From: Ligilactobacillus salivarius DSM 20555 = ATCC 11741
GTDB lineage: Bacteria; Bacillota; Bacilli; Lactobacillales; Lactobacillaceae
Length of the DNA: 64,000 bases
NCBI RefSeq assembly: GCF_001435955.1
Contig: NZ_AYYT01000002.1
Location: forward strand, 1 to 64,000
Reading direction: 5' to 3'
This document shows positions 56,155 to 64,000 of the stretch, in pieces. A program made the position numbers and the translations under genes. Within the stretch, counting starts at the first letter, position 1; every line of letters begins with the position of its first letter. The notes beneath the pieces are model-generated. The model was given only the letters and a program-made list of their open reading frames with translations. It ran no database searches and was not told the origin of the DNA.

Positions 56155-58488
56155 CTAATTATTTTCATCAAGATACTTTAATATCCACTTCTGTAAATCT
56201 GTTGATTTGCTGTATATTAGCGATTTTTGTGCTTTCATTTTTTGTAAATATGCTTGATATGAATTTGTATCTTCTAAATTATGCGGAGTTACATTTGTGT
56301 TTCCACTCATTAACCCATTTTCTATTTTAACAAATTTCGCTTCAAAAAACACATTAATCATAAAAACTAAAAGTTCGCGTTTTAGTTTTAAATAGTCCGC
56401 CAATTTCTGTAAATCTCTTCTTATATTTACATTAGTGTGTGTTTGCGAGAACTTATATAGTCTACCAAACTGTTCTCTAGTTGGCAAGCCATTTAAGTAA
56501 GTATTTTCTCTAGTATAACCAACAAAAATAAAATACTTAACAATTACTTTAGCAAGTAGAGACTTTAATTTTTCTATATTATCTGGGCAATCTACCACAA
56601 TCAACGTATCACAATTTAATTTCTTATCATCGCTAAAATTATATAAATAAGCTTCACTATTATCAGCTAGATATGGCATTACTTGATTGTATAGTTTTTT
56701 ATCAAAGAAGACATATGTTGCTTGTTGTTGAAACATTGACTTAGTTAGTTTATTTTTTCGTTGAATCTCAACAACTGTGCCAGTATTACTGTCATCCAAC
56801 AAAATATCTTCTATCATAATTTGAAGATTAACCCTACTTTGCCAAACATTTTTTCCCAGAGTCCCTATCAAACGAACTGAATTTTCATTTCGCTCAATTT
56901 CAGAAATTTTTTTGCTACCAATTCCGAAATCCAGGGCATCCACTTGAGAGTTATTGGATTGCAATTGAAGTTTAAGATGATTTTTTTGTTGCCCAATCGC
57001 CTGAACTGTATTCACTTCGTAATCTTTGAATTCAAAAACAGGACGAGGATTATCTGTACCAAATGGTGCTAAAGCTTCTAATTGCGCCTCTAAATCCAAA
57101 TTAACATCATCTAAATTAACAGGAATGACTTTTACTACCGGTTTTGTAGCATGTTCAATTCCTTGTTTCTTTCCTTCTTCATCAACAACTTGTTGTAAAT
57201 CTGACAACTTCTCCCTATCTAAAGACAAGCCACAAGCCATATGATGTCCTCCAAATTTCATAAGAATATCTCGATGACTATCTAAAGCATCAAACATTTG
57301 AAATGCTTCAATGGATCTCCCTGAGCCTTTGGCAATGCCTGTTTTTTCATCAATGCTAAGAACTAAAGAAGGTTTGCCAGTCATATCGACCAACCTACTT
57401 GCCACGATACCCACTACACCTTCATGCCAGTTATTTCCAGCCACTACATTGACTAAATGATTTTCGGATTTATTAGCTAATTGTGCCACCGCTTCTTCAA
57501 CGATTTTATTAACTTCTTCTTGCCTTTTTACATTTAATTGGTTAGTAGTTTTTGCTAACTCTTCAGCTCTTTCCTCATCTAAAGTCGTTAGTAATTCTAC
57601 TCCTAAACTTCCATTTTCCATTCTTCCTAATGCATTTAAACGTGGAGCAAGTGTAAAACCAATTGTTTCTTCTGTAATTGTAGGGGCTTCTATTCCAGCT
57701 ACTTTATATAAACTTTGTAATCCAGGACGCATTGTTTGTTGTAACAATTGCAAACCATACTTAACTAAGATTCTATTTTCGCCAGTTAACGAAACCAAAT
57801 CAGCTACTGTTCCTAAAGCAACTAAATCTAGCACATCTTGTGGCAATTCTTCTAGTAAAGCAGCTGCCACCTTAAAAGCCACACCTACTCCAGATAATTC
57901 GCCAAAAGGATAATCGCCTTCAGGATGACGAGGATGGATAATCGCGTATGCATCTGGCAATGTTTCAGGTAACTCATGATGATCTGTTACGACTACATCT
58001 ACTCCATGTTGATTTGCATAATCAATGGCTTCATGTCCAGCTACCCCATTATCCACGGTTACAATTAAACTAACACCCTCATCAATCAAACGCTTATAGA
58101 CTTCCACATTGGGACCATAGCCATCTTTAAATCTATCAGGTATATAATATTCAACTTCTGCTCCTAATTCTTCAAGAGTTTCGTACATAAGGGCAGTACT
58201 TGTGATTCCATCAACATCATAGTCTCCATAAATGACTATTTTTTCACCATTCATAATTGCTTGTTGAATTCTATCTACACCTAGTTCCATATCATGCATA
58301 AAATTAGGATCGTACAATCCACGAGCATCTGGATCTAAAAAATTGTTAATAGCTTCAAGAGAATCGTATCCTCTTTCCATTAATATTTGTAAAACTATCT
58401 TAGGAAAACCTGTTTCTTCAATTAATTCATCAAGATGTTCATTTTCTGATAATTCAATTTCTTGCCATTCTTTTTTAGCATCAATCAA
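56155..58488 (-). CDS. recJ: Single-stranded-DNA exonuclease RecJ
   Basis: RecJ is a 5'-3' single-strand exonuclease of DNA repair. The 777-aa protein has the DHH-family motifs YGDYDVDGITSTALM and VVTDHHELP, and FGGHHMACGLSL in the DHHA1 domain, plus the C-terminal OB-fold and a Firmicutes-specific tail. I prefer the TTG at 58488 as start: TGAGGA lies 7 bases upstream, overlapping the SDR stop, while the longer frame has no site and runs inside the SDR gene. Confidence 0.95.
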   Translation of the reverse strand: MIDAKKEWQEIELSENEHLDELIEETGFPKIVLQILMERGYDSLEAINNFLDPDARGLYDPNFMHDMELGVDRIQQAIMNGEKIVIYGDYDVDGITSTALMYETLEELGAEVEYYIPDRFKDGYGPNVEVYKRLIDEGVSLIVTVDNGVAGHEAIDYANQHGVDVVVTDHHELPETLPDAYAIIHPRHPEGDYPFGELSGVGVAFKVAAALLEELPQDVLDLVALGTVADLVSLTGENRILVKYGLQLLQQTMRPGLQSLYKVAGIEAPTITEETIGFTLAPRLNALGRMENGSLGVELLTTLDEERAEELAKTTNQLNVKRQEEVNKIVEEAVAQLANKSENHLVNVVAGNNWHEGVVGIVASRLVDMTGKPSLVLSIDEKTGIAKGSGRSIEAFQMFDALDSHRDILMKFGGHHMACGLSLDREKLSDLQQVVDEEGKKQGIEHATKPVVKVIPVNLDDVNLDLEAQLEALAPFGTDNPRPVFEFKDYEVNTVQAIGQQKNHLKLQLQSNNSQVDALDFGIGSKKISEIERNENSVRLIGTLGKNVWQSRVNLQIMIEDILLDDSNTGTVVEIQRKNKLTKSMFQQQATYVFFDKKLYNQVMPYLADNSEAYLYNFSDDKKLNCDTLIVVDCPDNIEKLKSLLAKVIVKYFIFVGYTRENTYLNGLPTREQFGRLYKFSQTHTNVNIRRDLQKLADYLKLKRELLVFMINVFFEAKFVKIENGLMSGNTNVTPHNLEDTNSYQAYLQKMKAQKSLIYSKSTDLQKWILKYLDENN

Positions 58489-58498
58489 GAGTTTTTCC

Positions 58499-59308
58499 TC
58501 ATTTCTTGTTAAAAATACCACCTGTTAAATAATCAGCCATATGTGGGAAGACTTCATATAAGTGATGAGCAACTTCCATGTAATATGGTAAATTCACTTC
58601 ACGTCGACTAGTTCCAATCTTTGAAACAATTTTATAAGCTACTTCCTCTGGGTCTAAAACTATATTTCCTAGAGAATTTAGGTAATTATGTGTTTTATCT
58701 GCTTTATCAAAGAATTCCGTCCTGATAGGTCCAGGATTTACCGTCATTACTGAAATTCCCAATGGTTTCAATTCCAAACGTAGAGCATTAGAAAAGCCTA
58801 GCACTGCAAATTTAGTTGCAGAATAGACAGTAGATTTAGGTGTAGCCATTTTGCCAGCCATAGAAGCAATATTAATTATTGCACCTACTTGTCTTTCGGC
58901 CATTTTTGTAGCTACATATTTAGTAGCATACATTAATCCTAAAACATTTACTCTGAACATCGCTTCTGCTCTATCCATATCAAAGTCAAGGAAGTCTTCC
59001 ATTAATCCAAAGCCAGCATTATTAATTAAAACTGAGACAGGTCCCACTTCTTCCTCTACCTCATTAACAACTTTTTCTACTTCTTCTGGCTTAGAGATAT
59101 CTAGTTGATATGCATATGCTAATCTCTTAGATAAATTTTGACAATTTTCTACAACTACATCCAACTTTTCTTTACGACGTGCACAAGCTACAACTATTGC
59201 ACCCTTTTTAGCTACTTGATAAGCTATTTGTTCACCTAAACCACCTGATGCTCCAGTTATTAACACAACTTTATTAGTTAAGTCTTTTAAACTTTTATAA
59301 TTTTTCAT
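58499..59308 (-). CDS. Short-chain dehydrogenase/reductase
   Basis: The 269-aa SDR has the cofactor motif [12 protein letters not shown] (about 18-29), NNAGFG, catalytic Ser in NIASMAGK and YSATK with the Tyr/Lys pair near 162-166. The substrate is unknown. Its start overlaps the rnz stop by four bases (ATGA), and recJ follows ten bases later, so rnz-SDR-recJ-apt form an operon-like group common in lactobacilli. Confidence 0.92.
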   Translation of the reverse strand: MKNYKSLKDLTNKVVLITGASGGLGEQIAYQVAKKGAIVVACARRKEKLDVVVENCQNLSKRLAYAYQLDISKPEEVEKVVNEVEEEVGPVSVLINNAGFGLMEDFLDFDMDRAEAMFRVNVLGLMYATKYVATKMAERQVGAIINIASMAGKMATPKSTVYSATKFAVLGFSNALRLELKPLGISVMTVNPGPIRTEFFDKADKTHNYLNSLGNIVLDPEEVAYKIVSKIGTSRREVNLPYYMEVAHHLYEVFPHMADYLTGGIFNKK

Positions 59309-60258
59309 TGCTCATCGTCCTTTCTTTCAGGAAAAGGAATATTAAAGGTATCAAAATCTTTAACAACCTTAGTATTTGGGAATACTTTCTTAGCTTCTTT
59401 TTCTAAAACTTTCACCATCTTGCCCACATAACGAGCTGAAATATGAGTTAACAATAATTGTTTTACCCCTACTTCTTTAGCTAAAGTAGCAGCTTGAACA
59501 CAAGTTGAGTGATGATAATTACGTGCTAATTTCCCTTCACCCTTACCAAAAGTACTTTCATGAACTAACACCTCTGCATCTTTAGCAAGTAATTTCAAGT
59601 TAGGTGTCTGTCTTGTGTCACCTAAAATTGTTACAATTCGGCCTTTCTTAGCTTTACCTATAAAGTCCTTACCATCTATAGTTCTACCATCTTCAAGTGT
59701 GACTACTTCTCCAGCTTTAAGGCGACCATAGATTGGTCCAGATGGAACTTTAGCTTCTCTAAGTTTTTCAACTTGTAATTCACCTGGATAATCCTTTTCT
59801 TCAATTCTGTAGCCCCAACATTCAATACGATGATCTAATTTATAAGCATAAACTTTAAATCGATCATTTTCTAAAAGTAAACCTTCTTCTTCAAGTTCTA
59901 CGAAATTTAATTCATATGATAATTTTGTTTGACTAACTTTTAAACTAATATTAACAAAATCAGAAATTCCTTTAGGTCCATAAATTGTTAATGGTCCCAT
60001 TTTTTCGCCGCCTTGGAATGAACGACTACTCAAAAAGCCAGGTAATCCAAAAATATGATCACCATGCATATGAGTTATAAATATTTTATCAATCTTACGT
60101 GGACGAATTGTTGTGTTTAAAATTTGATGTTGTGTTCCTTCACCTACATCAAACAACCAAATCTTTTTAATCTCATCCAATAACTTTAATGCAACTGCTG
60201 ATACATTCCTACTCTTAGAAGGTGATCCAGCACCTGTTCCTAAAAATTCTAATTCCAT
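59305..60258 (-). CDS. rnz: Ribonuclease Z
   Basis: RNase Z trims the 3' ends of tRNA precursors. The 317-aa metallo-beta-lactamase-fold protein starts [21 protein letters not shown] and has the zinc motif [13 protein letters not shown], the [10 protein letters not shown] Asp motif, ESTFG and LTHISARY. It heads the group running into the SDR gene. Confidence 0.96.
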   Translation of the reverse strand: MELEFLGTGAGSPSKSRNVSAVALKLLDEIKKIWLFDVGEGTQHQILNTTIRPRKIDKIFITHMHGDHIFGLPGFLSSRSFQGGEKMGPLTIYGPKGISDFVNISLKVSQTKLSYELNFVELEEEGLLLENDRFKVYAYKLDHRIECWGYRIEEKDYPGELQVEKLREAKVPSGPIYGRLKAGEVVTLEDGRTIDGKDFIGKAKKGRIVTILGDTRQTPNLKLLAKDAEVLVHESTFGKGEGKLARNYHHSTCVQAATLAKEVGVKQLLLTHISARYVGKMVKVLEKEAKKVFPNTKVVKDFDTFNIPFPERKDDEQ

Positions 60259-60403
60259 TTATCTTTCATCCTTATCATTAACTAATTAGACAGTATCTTC
60301 TTAATTCTATCATTAATGAGTATCAATTTAAAGTTTCTCAAAATTTTTCAAAATATCTTATAATAGATAATATACTTTACTGTTAAACTAGAGGGGAATT
60401 AAT

Positions 60404-60736
60404 ATGCGTATAATAGACTTCATTACTGCTACCGATTTCTTAAATCCTAAATTAGTTATTACTCAAGAATTTGATCATAAAAATATTATCTCTGGAAAAG
60501 TCACTGTAAAAGATGCTAATACAATCCTTATTTCTCCTTCTCCAGAACTAGTTACCCTTTCTGAATTATTAAGCATTTTAAAAAAATATCCTAAAAAGGC
60601 TAAATTAAGGGTTAGAGATGTTGAGAAAGAAAATTATACTCTCCCACTTATGTCATTTAAAATTTCCCAATCTGAATTAGAATTGGCATATAAACCTTTA
60701 TATCTACTGCAAAAAAATAATAAAGAAACTCAGTAA
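60404..60736 (+). CDS. Unknown 110-aa protein
   Basis: I do not recognise this gene. It encodes a soluble, mixed charged protein starting MRIIDFITATDFLNPKLV, with a Lys-rich middle (ILKKYPKKAKLRVRDVEKE) and no signal or membrane segment. TAGAGGGGA precedes the ATG and a TATAAT sequence lies at 60359-60364. It is divergent from rnz. Confidence 0.7.
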   Translation: MRIIDFITATDFLNPKLVITQEFDHKNIISGKVTVKDANTILISPSPELVTLSELLSILKKYPKKAKLRVRDVEKENYTLPLMSFKISQSELELAYKPLYLLQKNNKETQ

Positions 60737-60746
60737 TATTTTTATA

Positions 60747-60776
60747 TTGTAGAGGATAAATAATTCGTGTTATACT
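60747..60776 (+). promoter_or_regulatory. Promoter of the small membrane protein at 60812
   Basis: TTGTAG (60747-60752), 18 bases ending in TGT, then TATACT (60771-60776): an extended -10 promoter about 30 bases before the start codon. Confidence 0.55.
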
Positions 60777-60811
60777 TATTTTGTACAATTTATTAAAGGT
60801 TGGTGAATACT

Positions 60812-61069
60812 ATGATGTTATTTGGACACATTCTATTCGGTACAATGGCTCTTATCGGTGCATTTCTTTTAGAAGTTGGTTTCCGTAAAGATTTCCAAGA
60901 ATTAAATCTAATTCAACGTTTAGGCATTATTTTTACAATCGTTGGTATGTTTGCAACTGTTGCTATGGGTATTTACCTAGCAGGCAACGTATTATCAGCT
61001 GCATTTGTTGCAGTTATTGGAATCTTATTAGTAGGATTTCTTGTTGTACCAAGCAAAGCTAAAAACTAA
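60812..61069 (+). CDS. Small membrane protein, unknown (85 aa)
   Basis: The product has three hydrophobic helices (about 2-20, 36-56 and 58-78) and ends in VPSKAKN. I cannot assign a family. Start choice: two tandem ATGs at 60812 and 60815 follow AAAGGTTGG; the earlier GTG in the frame overlaps that site. It has its own promoter and a strong terminator, so it is a genuine single-gene unit. Confidence 0.8.
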   Translation: MMLFGHILFGTMALIGAFLLEVGFRKDFQELNLIQRLGIIFTIVGMFATVAMGIYLAGNVLSAAFVAVIGILLVGFLVVPSKAKN

Positions 61070-61082
61070 AAAATTTTTTTCG

Positions 61083-61115
61083 ACAATCCTTGCATTTCAT
61101 AAGGATTGTTTTTTT
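61083..61115 (+). terminator. Terminator after the small membrane protein
   Basis: ACAATCCTT (61083-61091) pairs with AAGGATTGT (61101-61109), followed by seven Ts. Confidence 0.9.
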
Positions 61116-61127
61116 ATTGCAAAAAAT

Positions 61128-61166
61128 ACCCTATAACTGTCAGCTTTTATCTAACAATTATAGAGT
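61128..61166 (-). terminator. Terminator of the OatA-like gene
   Basis: On the minus strand ACTCTATAATTGT (61154-61166) pairs with ACAGTTATAGGGT (61128-61140) using G-T pairs, then ATTTTTT. Confidence 0.8.
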
Positions 61167-61176
61167 ATGTAAGATT

Positions 61177-63030
61177 TTATTTAACTATTTTTTTAGCAAC
61201 AAAACTGCCATAATATTCCAAGCCATGTGGATTAGGATGAACATTATCATTATAGAACCAATCAGCATGATTTTGGCTATAGCTAAACCAATCAATTATA
61301 TGTAAATTCTTATATTTCTTGCTAGCTGATGCCAAATCTTGATTTACTTGATCTTGCCAACGTCTTGTTGGTACATGAACATTAATCCAATATACTTGGC
61401 GATCTTTACCAGCAGCATCCATAATATCTTGAATTTCATGTCCCATAAAAGCACCATTTGTTCCTTCACTTATCAACACTGTCTGTTCCAATTTTCCAGT
61501 TTGTGCTAATTGTTGTACTATCTTTGCTGCTTCAGCTGACTGTCTACCAACTTTAGCATCGATATACATATTAGGGAAAATTTCCTGTAATGAACTAGCT
61601 CCATCAGCTAATACAGAATCTCCTACTGCTGTAATCTTCATATTTCTTGCCTTATCAGCTTGAGCGGCAGTTAACTGATACTTCTTCACTTCAGAACTCG
61701 AAGATGAGGAAACTTGTTCAGTTGATTGCTTTTTACCACTCTTTAACTCAGAATTTCTCTTTTTAACTTTGGCGTTGTTTTCTTTAATTTGTTTTGCCAA
61801 AGCATTATCCTGTGGTTTCTTAGTTGGCTGTTGCACTAAACCAGCACCAGCAATCAAAAATACAATTGCTCCCACAGCTACACCAATTTTGGAATTTAAA
61901 TGTGATTTATCTCGTTTAAAGACTTGTTTAACTTTGATTAGAGTTTGACTGTAATCAAATTTTTTCAAAGGTATCTCAATATATCGATAAGATAATTCAC
62001 TTATAGCAAGTATTATTGCTATTTCTATTAGTCCGTATAACCAAGGATGTGCAGCAATATTCTTAACTTTTGACTCAAAGAAAACCATCACTGGATACTG
62101 ATAAATATAAATTCCATAACTACGCTTACCTATCCATGTAAAAACTGGATTAGTAAACCAGGTATTCATATTAGCTCCCGGATGTGCTACTGTTGCGACA
62201 AGTATTGCAGAGATTATTGAAAATAAGTACATCCCACCATGATATACAAAAGCTTTTTCACCATTCATTTTAAAGAATGATAATATTACTAATAAAGCAC
62301 ACACAATACCTGTTATGTTAAGAATTCGTCGACTCTCATTAGGAAGCTTTTGACTTAACTTGCTACTTGGCCAAACAATTGCTAAAGCTGCACCTATTAA
62401 TATCGAAAATACACGTGTATCTGTTCCGTAGTAAACACGTGAAGGATCACTACCTACCTTAAATAAAAGCATCATTTCTAAAGCTGATAGTAAACTCAAT
62501 CCTATTAACAGAAAGAATCTAACATTTTTCTTAGGTAAGTATTTACACATTAATATAATCAATAAAGGCCAAAACAAATAGAATTGTCCTTCAATAGATA
62601 ACGACCATAAATGTGTAAAAGGAGACTGAATCGCAAATTTATCAAAATATGATTGACCCGTATGAATTTGATACCAATTATATATTGATGTCAAATTTGT
62701 CAGAAAAACCATTCGAATATGAGCCAATAACTCTTTTTGAAACAAAGTTATATACGCTATCGTTCCAACTAACATTGTTATCAATCCTGGATACAACCTT
62801 TTCATACGCCTAATATAAAAAGCTTTGACATCAATTTTTCGATTTTGTTCCCATTCTTGTAACAACAAATCAGTTATTAAATATCCAGAAATAACGAAGA
62901 ATATAGAAACTCCCATCAAGCCGCCTTGCATTGCGTAAGGAAACAAATGATAGAAAATAACTGCAATAACTGCCAGCGTTCGAATACCGTCAAATCCCGT
63001 AATGTATCGGCTTCTTTTTAATCTTCTCAT
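61177..63030 (-). CDS. oatA: Peptidoglycan O-acetyltransferase-like protein (OatA type)
   Basis: The 617-aa protein combines an acyltransferase-3 membrane domain (about 10 helices, residues 8-400; FDGIRTLAVIAVIFYHLFPY and FFVISGYLITDLLL) with an extracytoplasmic SGNH domain (about 450-617) showing GDSVLADGA with the catalytic Ser and DNVHPNPHG with the Asp/His pair. This is the OatA layout that O-acetylates MurNAc and gives lysozyme resistance. Related enzymes modify other polymers, so the exact acceptor is inferred. Monocistronic. Confidence 0.88.
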   Translation of the reverse strand: MRRLKRSRYITGFDGIRTLAVIAVIFYHLFPYAMQGGLMGVSIFFVISGYLITDLLLQEWEQNRKIDVKAFYIRRMKRLYPGLITMLVGTIAYITLFQKELLAHIRMVFLTNLTSIYNWYQIHTGQSYFDKFAIQSPFTHLWSLSIEGQFYLFWPLLIILMCKYLPKKNVRFFLLIGLSLLSALEMMLLFKVGSDPSRVYYGTDTRVFSILIGAALAIVWPSSKLSQKLPNESRRILNITGIVCALLVILSFFKMNGEKAFVYHGGMYLFSIISAILVATVAHPGANMNTWFTNPVFTWIGKRSYGIYIYQYPVMVFFESKVKNIAAHPWLYGLIEIAIILAISELSYRYIEIPLKKFDYSQTLIKVKQVFKRDKSHLNSKIGVAVGAIVFLIAGAGLVQQPTKKPQDNALAKQIKENNAKVKKRNSELKSGKKQSTEQVSSSSSSEVKKYQLTAAQADKARNMKITAVGDSVLADGASSLQEIFPNMYIDAKVGRQSAEAAKIVQQLAQTGKLEQTVLISEGTNGAFMGHEIQDIMDAAGKDRQVYWINVHVPTRRWQDQVNQDLASASKKYKNLHIIDWFSYSQNHADWFYNDNVHPNPHGLEYYGSFVAKKIVK

Positions 63031-63060
63031 TTTTCCATTACCCCTACTTAAGCATGATTA

Positions 63061-64000
63061 TTATTCTACAAATTCAAAAGTAAAGTCTTCGATTCTTACC
63101 AAATCTCCACCTTTAGCACCACGTTCGCGTAGGGCATCATCTACACCCATTCCACGCAATTGACGAGCAAATCTCATTAAACTTTCATCATGGTTAAAGT
63201 TAGTCATCTTAAATAGACGTTCCAATTTTTCACCTGAAAGTACCCAAGTTGCATCAGAATCACGTGTAATCTTGAATGCTGGTTCATCTTCTTTAAAGGT
63301 GTAAACCTTGCTTGATTGTTCTTTTTCTGCCAATGTTTCAAACTTAGGAGTAGATTCTAGTACATCAGCTGTTCTATGTGTTAACTCTTTCAACCCTTGG
63401 TGAGTTAGGGAAGATATTTCCATAACTTCTGGCACTTGTTTTAAAGTCTTATCCTTAGCTAACTTAACTTTGAATTCTGCCAAATTTTTAGCACTGTCTG
63501 GCATATCCATCTTACTTGCTACTACGATTTGTGGTCTATCAAGTAAAGTTGGATCATATACCTTCAATTCTTCATTAATTTTGACAAAATCATCATATGG
63601 ATCTCTACCTTCTACACCTGACATATCAATCAAATGCAAAATAACACGAGTTCTTTCAACATGACGTAAGAACTGAATACCTAAACCTACACCTTGAGAA
63701 GCCCCTTCAATTAACCCAGGTAAGTCAGCCATAACATAGTCTCTACCATCATCTAGACGAACCATACCCAAATTAGGAACCAAAGTTGTAAAGTGATATT
63801 CAGCAATTTTTGGCTTAGCACTTGTTACAACTGAAAGTAAAGTAGATTTACCAACAGAAGGGAAACCTACTAAACCAACATCCGCTAACACTTTAAGTTC
63901 TAGTTTTAATTTTCTTTCTTCACCAGGTTCACCATTTTCAGCAATTTCTGGAGCTGGATTTTTAGGACTAGCAAACTTAATATTGCCACGACCACCACGG
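63061..64000 (-). CDS. obg: GTPase Obg (partial, 5' end beyond the window)
   Basis: Obg is an essential ribosome-associated GTPase. The frame runs open past the right edge, so the gene is cut; about 312 C-terminal residues are visible. They include the end of the Gly-rich Obg fold ([18 protein letters not shown]), G1 [10 protein letters not shown]3 [10 protein letters not shown], and the C-terminal OCT domain ending [15 protein letters not shown]. The GTG at 63889-63891 at the head of the GTPase domain is internal, not the start. Confidence 0.96.
   Translation of the reverse strand, partial: RGGRGNIKFASPKNPAPEIAENGEPGEERKLKLELKVLADVGLVGFPSVGKSTLLSVVTSAKPKIAEYHFTTLVPNLGMVRLDDGRDYVMADLPGLIEGASQGVGLGIQFLRHVERTRVILHLIDMSGVEGRDPYDDFVKINEELKVYDPTLLDRPQIVVASKMDMPDSAKNLAEFKVKLAKDKTLKQVPEVMEISSLTHQGLKELTHRTADVLESTPKFETLAEKEQSSKVYTFKEDEPAFKITRDSDATWVLSGEKLERLFKMTNFNHDESLMRFARQLRGMGVDDALRERGAKGGDLVRIEDFTFEFVE

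Noticed and set aside
63061-63891. Complete 276-aa GTPase starting at 63891
   Set aside because: The frame continues upstream with clear Obg-fold sequence to the window edge, so this GTG is internal and the gene is partial.
1-64000. CRISPR array, insertion sequence, prophage or integrated element
   Set aside because: No spaced direct repeats, transposase, integrase or phage genes were seen; gene order is chromosomal housekeeping throughout.

Overview
The window looks like a chromosomal segment of a low-GC Gram-positive bacterium of the Lactobacillaceae. The evidence is the AT-rich sequence, strong GGAGG ribosome sites, T-box leaders, a Firmicutes-type division cluster, F-type Ddl, EzrA and SepF, and a YSIRK/LPxTG-type surface protein. 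Small lactobacillus families (DUF3397, DUF4044, DUF1694, DUF3290) fit as well. A Ligilactobacillus-like species is my guess from composition and gene content, not something proved here. I see no tRNA, rRNA, CRISPR array, insertion sequence or prophage. Most of the window is conserved housekeeping DNA; the accessory-looking parts are 1-1.7 kb and the surface-protein locus at 46.7-49.1 kb.

Layout. 0-2.7 kb: an unknown small protein divergent from an ADP-ribosylglycohydrolase, then a YitT-family membrane protein. 2.7-19.3 kb (minus strand): the division and cell-wall (dcw) cluster read as mraZ, rsmH, ftsL, PASTA penicillin-binding protein, mraY, murD, murG, ftsQ/divIB, ftsA, ftsZ, sepF, yggT, ylmH, divIVA, then ileS behind an Ile T-box. 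Five GTGG-like boxes at about 10-bp steps in front of mraZ look like the MraZ operator. 19.5-21.1 kb: DUF3397 and aspartokinase. 21.3-25 kb: a tiny DUF4044 gene and a T-box-controlled amino-acid ABC transporter whose specifier reads CAC (His). 25-30 kb: minD, minC, mreD, mreC, mreB, an atypical cold-shock protein and radC. 30-38.7 kb: folC, valS with a Val T-box, thiI with its cysteine desulfurase, and ezrA.

38.9-43.3 kb (plus strand): free-methionine-R-sulfoxide reductase, rpsD behind a structured leader that can hide its ribosome site, yueI, rarA, a 6S-like RNA, a small membrane protein and uspA. 43.3-46.4 kb (minus): tag, ddl and an M24 aminopeptidase. 46.7-49.1 kb: a large coiled-coil surface protein split by a frameshift and ending in a non-standard LPQMG sorting signal. 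49.3-52.6 kb: DUF421/DUF3290 pair and a second class B penicillin-binding protein. 52.9-64 kb: yfhO, apt, recJ, an SDR dehydrogenase, rnz, two small unknown genes, an OatA-like acyltransferase and the 3' part of obg, cut by the window end.

The main theme is envelope building and its control: septal synthesis (dcw, ezrA, sepF), elongation and site selection (mre, min), precursor chemistry (murD, murG, mraY, ddl) and wall decoration (OatA-like, yfhO). A second theme is RNA-level control: three T-boxes with readable specifiers, an rpsD leader, a 6S-like RNA and many intrinsic terminators. I found no convincing multi-gene novel system. The best leads are the broken LPQMG surface protein, the rpsD leader, the MraZ box array, the His T-box transporter, and the immunity-like/ADP-ribosylglycohydrolase pair.
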